NCBI GenBank assembly: GCA_034387635.1
Contig: JAOANU010000006.1
Coordinates: 62,001 to 126,000, forward strand
Length of the DNA stretch: 64,000 nucleotides
Direction: 5' to 3'
DNA from: Rhodosporidiobolus odoratus
Lineage: Eukaryota > Basidiomycota > Microbotryomycetes > Sporidiobolales > Sporidiobolaceae
How positions within the stretch are numbered: position 1 is the first letter of the stretch; every line of letters starts with the position of its first letter. The translations under genes were made by a program, and so were the position numbers. Below are positions 11,845 to 23,523 of this stretch, piece by piece. The notes under the pieces are model-generated. The model made no database searches and was not told the DNA's origin. It saw only the letters and a program-made list of their open reading frames with translations.

Positions 11845-12337
11845 GGGGTGGGAAGCGGCGCAAGCTTTCCTTGACCTTCAGCCATCTGATTTCTCTTCTC
11901 GATACCCATATACCCTGTTCTCCTTTCTTGTTCAGTCTAGCTACACAATATCTTCTCTGTAGCCTCTCCATCTACCTATTGCCCACCTAGTCTTGTAGCC
12001 TTCCTTTTCATCTTGTCGGCGCTGGAAATACAACCGTGTTTGCTCTCCTTCTGCTTAAATTCCGCCGGAAGATGCTACTCCGCCTTCCCTCCAACTTCCC
12101 CCCTAGCTTGTGTCAGCGGAGGTGCGGACAAAGCGGAGCAAAACGGAGGACACCCGCGGGAACAAGCTGGGATCAAATATAGCCGGCGGTGCCTGGTCAG
12201 GAAAAGTTGGGCGATGCTCCGCCGGCGCAACGCTTTTCCAGTTTGCCCGCTCAGTTGCCCCAGCTTGTACCCCCGGCTCTTCTCTATCTGACTGCCCCAC
12301 TCGCTCGTACCTCAACCGTAGCCACGCATCTGGCGAG
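11845..12337. other. Intergenic region GT2 / MFS
   Basis: About 490 bp between two genes on the same strand, holding the GT2 3' end and the MFS promoter. No exon supported. Confidence 0.5.
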
Positions 12338-14781
12338 ATGGCTTCTTCTATTGGCTTACACCCCCACGGCGATATTGAGAAGGCGACCGATCGACCACAC
12401 GAGAACAAACCGCAGACGACGTTACAGGAGGACGTGGCCGCGTATGGACTCGAAAAGGTCTACCAGAGACACGGTCGGATTGATCTGGTCCCACTGGTAC
12501 GCCTCCGATTGTCTCGCCAAGAGGCCACATCCGAAATCGTCTCTACTTGAACGCAGACGGATGGGTTTCCGGCTTATTGAGGATCAGGTACTGACAGTTG
12601 CCTCTTGACCTTGCAGCCTAGCGACGACCCACAAGGTAAGCTTACGATGTTTCCTGTCGGTTCCCATCTTCCGGCATTTTTGAGCACCTTTCCTTCCTCT
12701 TGATTGACTCCGGAACCCGATCCACTAGATCCGTACAACTGGCCATCATGGAAGAAGCATGCCGTTCTTCTGCAAGTTGCAATGGGCGCCATGCTTGGCC
12801 CGTTCTCTGCTGCCGCGACGATTCCTTCTTTCGAGGATTTTGTCATGGACTTTGACATTTCCATCACCCAAGCCTCCTACACCGTCTCCATCGTGTATGT
12901 CCTCTCATAGCCTCTGCTACTCGTCCCCTGAGCCGAGCCCCAAGCTGACGATCATCCTGCCGCAGTATCATCTTCATCGGAACCTTCCCCCTGCTCTGGG
13001 CGCCCATCTCGAACCGCATAGGTCGTCGTCCCGTCCTTCTCATCTCCTTCATTGTCTCTGCGGCTATGCATCTGGCGGGCGCGTACACCAACTCGTATGG
13101 GGCGTTGATGACGACTAGGGTCTTTCAGGGTATTTTCCTTGCGCCGGCTCAGTCTATCGGGGCCAACATGGTACGCCCTTCTTGCGATCTCGGCTTTGGG
13201 CGAACCTCCATATGCCGATTGTACCACTCCTTTCGCCGTCAAACTGACCTGCCTGTCTCTTTCCCTTGCAGGTCAACGAGATGTTCTTCTTGCATGAGAA
13301 AGGTAAGGCGTTTCGTCTCTCCCTAGTCTTCCAGCGGATCGACTGACACTACTGTACAGGCCAAAAGACCGGTATCTGGACGCTCTTGACCTCTCTCGGC
13401 CCTCCCGTCGCGCCGTTCATCATGGGCTTGTACGCGGAACTCCTCCATTTGCCTGCATGAGCAAGCTGCTGACCTATTCTCCAACCTCCCTCGTGTTTGT
13501 TCGGTACTCGCGCTTCTACAGTGTCGTATACAACACCGGAACCTGGCGCTGGACGTTCTGGCTCCTCGCGATTATCAATCTCGTCCAATTCTGCCTCTTC
13601 CTCTTCCTCGGCCCCGAGACCATATTCGACCGCCCCGAACGCGGCGCTCCCGGCTCCGCAGCTCCTCTCGCCGAGCCCGTAGTTCAGCGAACGGCATGGT
13701 GGAAGCCTTACCTCACCTTCAAGCGCCGGTCGACGGCACCTTGGAGCCAAGTTCCGATCGAAGTCTTCCGTCCCTTCTCCATGTTTGCCCGGCCCGAGGT
13801 TTTCTTGCCTACCCTCTCATACTCGATCATCTTCAGTTACACGAACGTACTTTTAACGGTGGAGATTCCATCGCTACTAGGCCGTAAGGCGCAGCTCAAC
13901 GCGCAACAGACGGGGTTGCAGGTGTGTCACTTTTTCCTCGTTCGCATTGCTTCGCTGACGGGGTCAGTCATTCGCCGCAGTTCATTGGTGCCATTCTTGG
14001 CGCTTTCTTGGGTGAATCGATTGCCGGAAAAGGTTCCGATTTGTGGATGTTGTACCGGTTCGTTGCTTTCCCGCCATCAAATCACACATTTTTCTCTCTT
14101 CCTTCGCTCTATCTCTGCTCGATATATATCTCTCTACCACTTTTTTCATGATGTATCCACCCATCGGATTGCTGACACGAAGACTTGTCCTTTGCAGAAC
14201 GAAGAAAGCCAATGGCGAGCGACAACCCGAGTTCCGTCTTCCTTTCGCCTTACCAGGTTTCCTCCTCGGCGCGGTCGGTATCATTATCTTCGGTGTCCAG
14301 CTTCAGAACATGCAACCTGGTCACTGGGTACGTCTCCCTGCCTCCGTCTTAATACATAGACCTTCTCAAGCTGACTTTTCTTCCTCCTCCCTCGCATCGC
14401 AGAACGTCACCCCCATCGTCGGCGTCGCCATCGCCATTTTCGGTCTCCAACTGGTAACCACCACAACCTACTCCTTCTGCATCGAGTCTCAACCCGCCCA
14501 CCTCGTCGGGCGTGTCCCGCCCTTTATCTCGCTTGTTCGTCAAATCTACGCCTTCACCGCGCCCTTTTACCTCTCGATTCCGTTCGAGGAGTGGGGGGAT
14601 GCCAAGGCGGCGGGGATGTATGCTGGGTTGGCTGGCGGGGTGGGCATTATCGTAAGCTTCCTTAGTTCTGGCTATGCTCATGTGGACTGCGAAGGCAAGC
14701 TAACCCGCCTACATCTGCCAGACTACCATCCTCATTCTTGTCTACGGGCCCAAGTGGCGCCGTCAGGGCACTGTCGTCTGA
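12338..14781 (+). CDS. MFS transporter, DHA1-like
   Basis: Exons: 12338-12496, 12617-12635, 12729-12894, 12966-13170, 13272-13302, 13360-13429, 13522-13921, 13981-14057, 14198-14327, 14403-14651, 14722-14781; 521 aa. Proton-coupled antiporters of this group export drugs or polyamines or import small molecules at the plasma membrane. Seen: the entry motif DPYNWPSWKKHAVL before the first span, the loop 2-3 signature SNRIGRRP near residue 130, MMTTRVFQG-like sequence in span 4 (LMTTRVFQGIF), the TWRWTFWLLAIIN turn of span 6, and a second six-span half after a charged central loop. About twelve hydrophobic segments are visible. Eleven exons, including one of 19 nt and one of 31 nt, all keep phase. 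The substrate is unknown; allantoate-type (ACS) carriers are less likely because of the DPxNW entry motif. Confidence 0.9.
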
Positions 14782-15247
14782 GAGAGGCAGAAGCGCTCTT
14801 GGAGTAGAGGTTGTGTTTCCCTTACAGTCGTTCTGGAATATTGGTTGTAACATAGTCTCCTTGGTCCGTCTCAGTCGCATTCCTCTAGGCTCGCTGCAGG
14901 CCGCTGGACCAGACCAGGTCGCGGAAAGACTTTGAACAGGAAGAAAGAGTCCGCTCCGGATCCCTGCCCTGTCCGTTTCGCCTGGCGTGCCGTCTTGACA
15001 TTCTTACAACCTTCTGCTCACCGGTCTGTGCGCTTGACCCGTCTCAGTTGTGCTGCTCAAGCGCGAGAATCAGGATGGTCAACCAGCGTTTTGACTTTTC
15101 GCCGTCCTGCGCCCGCATACAACGGTACAGCAGATTCTACAACAAGGGCACTGCCGCAAAAGCGAAGGAAGGCGGAAGAAAGACGCAGGGCGAGAGGATC
15201 TGAAGAGGTAAACAGGGAGGCGGAGGGTGACACCAGAGAGAAGCCGT
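14782..15247. other. Convergent intergenic region MFS / TAF1
   Basis: 3' flanks of two converging genes; no coding exon supported. Confidence 0.5.
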
Positions 15248-18200
15248 TTAGGCAGGTGGCGATCCAGCACCTCCGGCCGGAGTCGCAGGGGCCGACATTG
15301 CCGACCCCGACGCACCAGGAGTACCCGGTCCACTCGCGCTCCCAAGCTTGACCTTGAAGTTGGGCTTGGCCGGAGCGCCCATTGCCGGGAGAGCGAGACC
15401 GCCACCAAAGTTGGCGGGGAGGGTAGAGGTGGGTTCGGCGGCTTTGGGCTGCGCAAAGCAGGAACATGTCAGCACACGGACCATGAGTAGTCAGGTGAAC
15501 ACAGCGGCTAGTTGACAATGATAAACGCACCTGATTGAACTCGGCCCACCTCGGGCACAACTTCCTGCTCGTTTTCATATGACCTCGTTGACCGCAGTTG
15601 CCGCAAATACGAGTCGTCTCGGTTTTGACCGCCTTCTTGCCACCGACGCCCATCTGACCCGGAGCGATGCCGAGCTTCTGATTCTTGCGGGCGAGGCGAC
15701 GCTCCTGGTTGCGTTTGAGCTTGTCGAGTTGTTCCTTGAGACTGCGAGTGGAAGAAGCAAACCAATCAGCATGCAACAGGACGAGAGGAGCAAGGAGAAG
15801 GCGACGTACCGCTTCTTACGACGCTCGTTCTTGCCTTCGTCGTCTGAAGGAAGGAGCTCATCCGCCTCGAGCCTCTCCTCGTCAATGACTGACCGTTGGT
15901 GGACATAAGCCTTGATGATCGACGGATCCCGGACGATCTCCGTCTCCCATTTGCCAGCAATCTACAGGGGATGATGTCAGTCAAGGACGAAAGGGGGACG
16001 GAGAGGGCTCGAACGCACGAGGCGTTTTATCCTCAGCGTCTTGGCTTTCCCGCCATTCTTCGCCGTCCCAACACTGGCGCCATCATCAAAGTCTGGCGAT
16101 CCTGCCCTACTCGTCGGTGACCCCGCTCGTCCTGCAGCCGGAGTCCCCGCCGCACTCGCCGGCGTCTCAGCCACCATATTCGCCTTCTTCTTGGCCAGCA
16201 ACCTTCCTCGTGCGCGATCTTCGTCTTCTTGCGTGAGGAGCGGTTCGCGCGAACTCGAGAGGGCGTCCCATTGCGCTTTCCAGATTCGGGCGACTTCCTC
16301 GCGGTAGATCTCTTGCTGCTCTTGTACGTTGTACTTGTGGGCTGACTTGGGTCGGTTTGACATCTCGGCTGGGGAGTCGACTTCATTGTCAGCTCACTCA
16401 CTCGACAAAGTCAGAAGCGAAAAGCGAACGCCAGACGCACCAAGTCGTTCCTCCATCGTTTCTCCCGAACGAAGGAAGATGTCCTTCATACTAGTTCGCA
16501 AGAAGCTAAACATCTCTCCCCTACCCGACGGATCTCCCTCCCCATGCAACTTGAGCATAGCCTTGTTCGCGTTCGCGTTAATGAAATTCTTAGTCGTAAT
16601 CCACGGTGCGAGTTGCTGTTCAATATCGAGTTTCGAATCGTCGTCGTCCTTGCCGTTACCTTCCTCGGCGTCGTTGGTGTACCCGGCATCTTGGAGGGTT
16701 CGGAGACCGACTTGCATCGATTCGGCGAGGCAAACACTTTCGGGTTCGGCGAGTTTGAGCATTTCTTGCTCGTTCGGGACTTGCACCGACGACTTGACCA
16801 TCCAGAAACCCTGATTGTCGCCCTTGCGAACGAACTCCATGAACTCCTGCGGGGCAGAACGAGGGGTGTCGGAGATCAGTCCTGATCTGGCAGCAAGACG
16901 AGTCGCAGCACACGCACTTTGAGCTTCTGCCTCATCTGCAAGTCGTTGTGATCCGGAAAGTACCGAGTTAGCCGGTGAACCTTGATCCTCGAATCTTTAT
17001 TCTTGGCCACGAGCTTGAAGGCGATGGTCATGAGTCGGTTCTTCTGCAGGGTCGTGATCTTGCGAGAGTGCGGGCCGGGAACTTCGATTTGAGGGTAGGT
17101 TTGGCCGACGACGTAGAGGTGCGGGATGGAGCGGATGAAGTATTGCGTCTCGCCGTCGATGGTGACGCTGCAGGAGTGGTTGCCATGTGAGCTGGCACAT
17201 GTTGTCGAGGGGCAGATTCGAAACTTACCGAACAACGAGGAAGTCGGTATCCGGCACTTCATGCTTGAACAGCGGTGCGCGCACAAGGTTATTGTAGAGA
17301 GTAGTGACCGTCTGACCGGGATGGACGAAACCGAACGTCTTGAAAGGCGACTCGTCGGTTCCCTCGAGAAGCAGAGGTTGTCCGACTTCGGCCTGCGCAA
17401 ATTCAGTACTGAGTCAGCTGGTCACGACAAGGAGAGGGGCGATAGCCTACATTGGGGATGTGCTTGTCGTCTGCTGCTTTCTTGCGGTAGTAGTTGACGA
17501 TGATGCTTCCCATGCCGACGTTCGAGACAATCGGAGGGTGCTCTTCCTGCGGCGCAGACCCAAAGAGAAGTGGTCAGCGTGCCTTTATCCACAGGTACAG
17601 CGCGAGAAGAAGACAGCGCAGCAAGAAGACGAAAGCGCACCGAGTACTCCCACAAAACGAAATTGCTCGTATCCTTGAGCGTAATATCCTGCATCCCCCT
17701 CATGGCATCGGCCCCCTCGCTCTTCTTGATCTTGCGACCATGCTTGTCCTTCTTCTTTTTGCTGCGGACCTTGCCAAAGACGATGGGAACGTTTTGCGGA
17801 AACTGGAGGGGAGGGCGGTGGAAGGATCGGGTGTCGGATTTGTTGAGGCGGGTTTTGTACTGCGGATGGCAGACGAACCAAGTCAGCCCAGGGGTGGGGA
17901 AGAAGGAAGGGGTCCGCAAGAATGGCAGTCAACGTACGAAAGGCAGCTGCAGCTTTTGTGCAGGGTAAGCATGCACGACTTCGAGGGCTCCCAGGGTTTG
18001 CCTGATGATCTGCCTCTTCTGCTCCTTCGGAATCTCGTATTCGCGGTCGTTCGACAAGTTGAACGGATCGAGGGTAGCGTCGCGAGGAGCGAGCATGGCC
18101 GCGGAACCGAGGGCATTAACGGGTGCGGCAGGTTTCGGGGCCGGATCGACTGCAGGTAACTACCATGAGCAATGCAAGGAATAAGATGAGAGGACAGAGC

Positions 18201-19508
18201 TGTTGACTCACCTTTGGGCAACTGCACCTCGAGCAGCATCTGCGTGTCGTTCAGGTTGAGGTTGAGCCGCGTGAAGTATTCCGCCTTGCCCGGATGCGGC
18301 CCGTCCCACAAGATTGCCTTGGTCCAGTCGCCTTCCTCGAACAGTGGATTGCGATGCTGCAAGGGCGTCGGGAAAGCGGAAGAGATGCTGCGAGCAAAGA
18401 CGCAGTTAGAGCCAATCTACGCCAGGGAAAGTAGAGGGAAACGAACGCAAGCGGCTTGTTGTCGCCCCACACGATCCTATCTTCCCAGTCATCCAGCTCT
18501 GCCAGCTCGAACGAGTCTGCATCTTCCGGTACCGTCCACTTTGCTTTTGTCCGTTGATTCACGCGCTGTAGGGCAGTACAAGGTGAGGGATGTTCGCACG
18601 GCTATCGTGGATAGAGGAAAACTCACCTCGACCGCCTTTCCCAGCTCCTCATCCTCGTCCCCTTCTTCCTCGCCAATAGCCTGCCCACTCTCCCGCATGT
18701 TGGCGACCCGAGCCTCGAGGAGCATTCTTCGAATGCCCTCATCCTTACTTGGCGGGAGAGGCCGCATGGGTGCAAGCAGAGCATCTCGAGAAGATTTCGA
18801 GCGAGGTAGTTCGTTCAGGTTGGGGAGAGCGACTGTAGAGCGGTCTGAGCGTCAAGACTAGGTTCCGAAAATGGCTGAGGGACAGGGGCACCTACGCTTG
18901 ACCCCTTCTGCCGCTACCCGTCTCTTTTTCCGCGGTGGCATGGCGAACAAGTCGGTAAAGTCGAGCTTCGCCCCAGGCTCGAATGAAGGGAACAGGTCCT
19001 TGACGTCGACCTTTTTCTTGGGTGGAGGCTGCTCGATAACGATGTCCTGCTGCGGTGCTTCCGGTGCAGGCGAGGGTGAGCCGAAGAGGTCGTCGTCGTC
19101 TTCATCCCGGGGTTCCTGCTTGACCGCCGTTGCTCCATCCCGCATCGGCTCATCCTCCTCGTCGTACTCTTCGTCAAAATCGTCCTCTTCCCCTCGCAGG
19201 AGTTTGCCTGCTCCCACCGCCGCCGGTTTACTCGACCCTGCGCCGATTCCTCCAAACTTTTCCTCCCTCATTTCGCGATCAATCATAGCCTCAAAGTCCT
19301 CCCTATCATCGTTCAAGTCGTCGTCGTCGAGTGCCTGGTCGTCGTCTGCGAACTTGTCATTGTAGATGGAGTCGCGGGAGAAGGCGTTTGTTCCTTTGAT
19401 GCCGAGTTGGGACTGGACTGCTCCGAGGGCGGATGAATCGAGGTCTAGGGAAGAGAAGACCTCTCCCAGTGCGAACCCAGAGAGGGTTGAAGCGATGTCG
19501 GCGTCCAT
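15248..19508 (-). CDS. TAF1: TFIID subunit TAF1
   Basis: Exons (minus): 19508-18896, 18832-18627, 18565-18447, 18387-18212, 18149-17938, 17859-17641, 17546-17451, 17392-17229, 17167-16918, 16846-16441, 16368-16019, 15961-15810, 15741-15531, 15448-15248; 1124 aa. TAF1 is the scaffold of TFIID. Seen: an acidic N-terminus (EDDFDEEYDEEDEP), the conserved central domain (DUF3591) with DPFNLSNDREYEI, EEHPPIVSNVGMGS, NYYRKK, GQPLLLEGTDESPFKTFGF and TTLYNNLVRAPLF, the winged-helix stretch around VHRLTRYFP, and a C-terminal zinc knuckle (CGNCGQRGHMKTSRKLC, from about residue 1033). No bromodomain follows, as in yeast TAF1 and unlike animal TAF1. Fourteen exons keep phase throughout and the length matches fungal TAF1. 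A decayed copy of the last two exons lies inverted, 335 bp upstream of the start. Confidence 0.95.
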
Positions 19509-19842
19509 GACTTTGATGAGCAGATGGAGTCGAGGACAGAAGAGGGAGATCTCGCCGTGGCGAGTGACGAGGGTGTGGGATGTACTTGTATACTAGTTGG
19601 GTACGCTCCAAAGTGGGTATCAAGCAGCCAGTGAGAGTAAGTCAGATGTCGCAGTCGGAATTCAAGTAGGAATCACTCCACTGGCAGAGCGGGTCAAACG
19701 ACTGGCTACCAGTCACTCATTCTGCACCAGAGTCTACCGAGACCCAAGCAGCCAGTCATCTACGCTCAGGCGACCCCTCTTGAGCCAGCACGAAGGACCG
19801 GACTGTCGTGGATGCGATGCCACCTAGCCAAACACTCTCGCA
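19509..19842. other. TAF1 upstream region
   Basis: Promoter side of TAF1, between its ATG and the TAF1-like relic. No exon supported. Confidence 0.45.
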
Positions 19843-20230
19843 GGCGCCGGCGGCAACAAGGCCATCAAGCCTGACGCCCCTCTCGATTGCCCCAATTACG
19901 GCCAACGTGGTCACTTAAAGACGAGCAGAAAGCTGTGCCCAAGGTAGGGCGCGTACAATCGGGTGCGCCCTAATCCGAGTCCTTCGTTTTTTTCTTGCTT
20001 GCTTTCTCCTGTACCGCCCTGCTTACTTGCTCCAAGCTTCAAGCTTGGCACCTAAACTCATTCACGCCCACCATGTGCAGCCGAAAGTCGCCGCATCCAC
20101 CCCTATCGTCTACGCAAACTACAACAACAGTCTCGCTCTCTCGGCCACTTGTGCCCCCGCCCCAAGCCCAAGCTGTTGGCTTAGGTGCCAGCACAACCAA
20201 CAGACCTCGCTCGCGCGACTTCATCGGCAG
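19843..20230 (+). pseudogene. Decayed, inverted copy of TAF1 3' end
   Basis: Translating the plus strand gives GAGGNKAIKP followed by CPNYGQRGHLKTSRKLC and then a stop. TAF1 exon 13 has GVGGKKAVK and CGNCGQRGHMKTSRKLC at the same spacing. In the copy the second knuckle cysteine is tyrosine, and the TGG after CPR has become TAG (19945-19947). The nucleotide match continues past the stop to a donor-like CGG|GTGCGC (19963; TAF1 has CAG|GTGCGT). It resumes after a GTGCAG acceptor (20080) with PKVAASTP...LALSAT, matching the start of the TAF1 last exon (PKAAEPTS...LALPAM). Exon-intron order is therefore preserved, which points to a DNA-level inverted duplication, not retrocopying. The 3' limit is uncertain. 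It is non-functional as a protein as written. Confidence 0.8.
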
Positions 20231-20720
20231 GTCCCAGCTCTCCGTCGACCAAGCCTTGGCCGGGCTCCGGACGTTCCCTTCACTGGTTCCGTTCCCACAT
20301 GCATGTCCTGGCCGCACGCTTCTCGATGGTCAGACTCGAGCCGCTCTCTCGTTTTCCCGTCTTTCTTGACTTTTCCGGTTCGGTGTGTCACAGTCTGATT
20401 CCTACCGGAGCTACCTCTCTACCGCTGATCATATGAAAGGGGCTGGAGGCAGGGTGCAAAGGCAGCGTCATCACCTTCTCCGAGTCCTTCTTACCCGCAC
20501 ATTGTTCAGCGGGGCCAGAGTTACGAAGCGTTGGGGGCGGGTGGGGCGAGTTTGCGTACCATGACACAGCAAACACAACAAGGGAAAAAACGCCCAACAG
20601 ATAAAGAATAGAGCAAGTATCTGCTCTGCTCGAGGTCCTGGAGGATCTATTGTGTCGCGGACAATTGCAACTCTTTCCAGCCTCCCGCTGCAGACACACG
20701 TTCAACGGACCCACTATACA
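20231..20720. other. Intergenic, downstream of GH5-like gene
   Basis: No exon supported. It may contain further unrecognisable remnant of the duplicated TAF1 tail at its left edge, plus the 3' UTR of the GH5-like gene. Confidence 0.4.
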
Positions 20721-23357
20721 CTACCGAGCCCCGCCAATCACGGTTCCATTCTCCAACCTCAACCCCTCCTGTGGACAAGCAACGACCGGCAGGTCCTCCA
20801 ATCTCAAGTCCTTGACCTCCTTCCCGGTGTCGTCCTCGAGCCAAAACGGCCTCTCCCCTCTAATCCCCCAAGCATGTCTCGTCAACTCTGCTACACGTTC
20901 TCCACTTCCTTTCCCGGGTCCGTTACTCGAGGAGGGATCGGAGGGGTAATGCAACGTATACCCGTCATGGTGGTTGACATGATCGCAGCAGGACGAGTCA
21001 CGAGAAAAGAGGGACCAGTAGAGGTCTCCTGTGGATCTTGGGGAACCTGAGGACGAAGAGGTACTGGAGAGAGAGGTTGAAGTGGAAAGGAAAGAAGAGA
21101 TGGAAGAAGGGAGGTAGGTACGTAGGAGAGCTCCGAGAGTGGGGAGAAAGACGATCAGGATGAGGAGGGAGAGGTGCCATCGGTGAAGGAAAAAAGGGCG
21201 GTCGAGCCAGGCTTGGCGGTGAGAGGCTGATCGAGCTTGTCGGGAAGAGGATGTCGAGGGGGGGAATGAGGTCGAAGAGGCGGAGGAGGAAAAGATGGGC
21301 AAGGCGGCGGAAGATCCAGACGTCGGGAAAAGCGGCTTGTCGGAGTCTTGTGGCAAAGGCGTAGTAGCGGGAGAGGCTGTCAAGTCACCAAGGGGCGGAG
21401 AGGAGGTCGATTCGCCCAAATAGACACCTCTCGCCTGTCCTGCGGCAGCTTCCCCCTCTTTCCGCTTCCTCCCTTTCCTCCTACAGCAACCGCAAGTCAC
21501 CACGCCCCTGATCGTCACCTCCTTCGGCCACCACCTCCTAGGCATCACCCAAACCAACGCGGCGAGGACCACCGGGATCGCCATCGCCCACCAAGCCCAC
21601 CTCAATCTCGAATAAAGGTTGTTGGTCCAATCGTACTCGCCGGCTAGGAAAGCTTTGTTGGCTGAGTGGGCGCGTGAGGCGGAGGAAGAGAGACGAGAGG
21701 TGTAGAGTGGATAGAAGTGGTCTGAGCTGCAAAAGACGGATGTCCCTCAGGGATCTCCTGCAGAAAGCAGTCGGGATGGGAAGAAACAGACGACGCACTA
21801 CATATCGACTGCCTCAATCCCGAGACTCTCCTTCCGTACTCCGTAGCTACCATCATCACGAGCGTGTTGGGCGCCAGCTCTTTCAGTAGCTTCGCAATGC
21901 TCGTCGTCCATTCTACCGGCGGAGGGTAAGATGAGCCGGACCAGCTCCCTAGTTCATTCCCGGTCTCGAAGGCGAGAACGGTCGGATCTGTGGCGAGACT
22001 TAACTATTGATAACACGCGAGATCCCGTCAACAGTGAAGAAGACGATGGTTTGTAAGGCGGGTGAAAGAGGGGGAAGATGCGGGGGAGTCAATGCAGGAA
22101 ACGACGGCAGATACGAGCCGCGGCAGGGTACGTACGTTGGTATAAGCCGACACATGCCCCAACAGCTCCTTGACATACCGCTCAAAGTCGCTATATACCT
22201 CGCTTTCAGTATCGTAAAACGGTGAAAAGTCTGTGTCGCTCAAGTTCCGCCATCGCAGCATCGTTGGGATCCCGCCATGGTAGTAGTCATATTGGTCGGT
22301 GAGGGGGAGGATGAGGCGGAGGTTGTAGCTGCGATGGAGAGCGTGGCGTAAAGGATAAGAGCGGAATGTAGGCCGGCGTGCAGCAGAGGCGCGGGCGCGG
22401 GCGTTCATGATCTTCTGACTGAGGCTACTCAGACTTGTAGTCAAAGGGAGAGACGCACCTCCTCGCCGCAAAAACTGCAAAGTCAATAGCATCCCAAGCC
22501 GCTGAATCGTTCGCCTTAAAGGTGTTGAGCGCGTTCTCGACCGACAGACCGGTACCGACTGAGATACCGAGGGTCTGCGAGCGAAGCGTGGCTGCGAACG
22601 TAGGGGCGAGAGAACAGAAACGGGCGGATTGTGTTGCGGAGAAAAGACAGAGCTCGGGATATTGAGCTTGAGGTATCAAGGGGAAAGAGAGAAGGAGCTT
22701 ACTGGCGCCCATTGCACTTGCTATGGCCATGACCTCGAGTACGCGTCCTTTGGCAGGGTAAGAGGGATTTGGGTCGACATTCTCGTCGAGTCCTGCATGC
22801 GCCGTGACTCTCGGTCAGCCTGGAAGCTTGAACTCGCGTTCTGACCCCACGTGCGACGCACCGAGCCAGTAGACGTTGGGTCCAACGACCTTGAAGTCGT
22901 GCCCATCCAGTTGTAGGTTGGTGCCGTCTCGTTGAACGAACGAGTGTCGGTGAGCAGACGAGTAGGTGCCGGTAGTTGGGAGCTGGGCTACGGCTGAGAG
23001 GGTGTAGAGGGAGGTGGCTGTCGGAGTGGGTAGGCATCTAATTAGCGGTAGAGGGTGAGCTGGTTGTTGCGGGAGGGAGATGGACGAGGAGGACGAACGT
23101 CGACATCGAGTGCGGCAGGCCCTCGACGCGCTGTGCGAGTACTTGACAAGTTTTTCAATCCAGTGCACGTAGTTTGAAAGCAGTACAGCCAAGACGACGA
23201 GAGCACAGGTGGGAGAGAGAGCCACGAGAGCAGGAGAGAGCCAAAGGGAGCGAAAACAGCGGAAAAAGAAGAGCTTGCTGAGTCCCTGAGGTTGCTGGTA
23301 ATACTACAGCTTGTTTGTTTCGAGCAGAGTCGTAGCTATTTACTGACCCTGTGGCAT
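20721..23357 (-). CDS. GH5-type glycosidase with internal membrane hairpin
   Basis: Proposed exons (minus): 23357-23344, 23277-22862, 22792-22703, 22591-22459, 22328-22136, 22003-21795, 21726-20721; 686 aa. It resembles fungal GH5 mannanase/mannosidase-like enzymes acting on beta-linked wall or secretory glycans. Seen: a hydrophobic N-terminus (signal anchor), then GHDFKVVGPNVYWLGLDEN, TLRSQTLGIS, ILPLTDQYDYYHGG, the acid/base region FETGNELGSW (E about residue 299), the nucleophile strand FLAGEYDWTNN (E about 382), and the last barrel strand GDLYWSLF followed by HDGYTLHYP and ELTRHAWGIRG. Between the nucleophile strand and GDLYW lie about 200 residues with two membrane spans (21.60-21.55 and 21.17-21.12 kb) around a basic, Ser-rich loop. 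The N-terminus is tentative (no in-frame ATG in the second exon). The donor at 21795 could instead be 21792. Confidence 0.75.
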
Positions 23358-23523
23358 TGACAACGGCTGGTTGACGTCGAGAAGTGAAAGTTGATTTGAT
23401 CGAGTCGAGGGACAGGGGGGCAATTCTGGGTCTCTCATCTCATCGGCTGGCGTCATTCCTTTCCTCCTCTCTTTCTTCTTGTCCTCCTCAAACTGCTCTA
23501 GCCTCCACACTTGACCGCCCACC
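23358..23523. promoter_or_regulatory. Short divergent promoter
   Basis: Only 166 bp separate the proposed start of the GH5-like gene (-) from the DUF3292-like gene (+), so both probably share a bidirectional promoter. No specific element was recognised. Confidence 0.4.

Noticed and set aside
20027..20398. 123-codon plus-strand frame as a real gene
   Set aside because: Its beginning aligns with the last TAF1 exon and lies behind a nonsense codon, so it is part of the TAF1 relic.
22815..23225. GTG codon at 23225 as the GH5-like gene start
   Set aside because: Fungal nuclear genes rarely start with GTG; a splice-consistent ATG upstream (23357) gives a plausible hydrophobic N-terminus, though still tentative.
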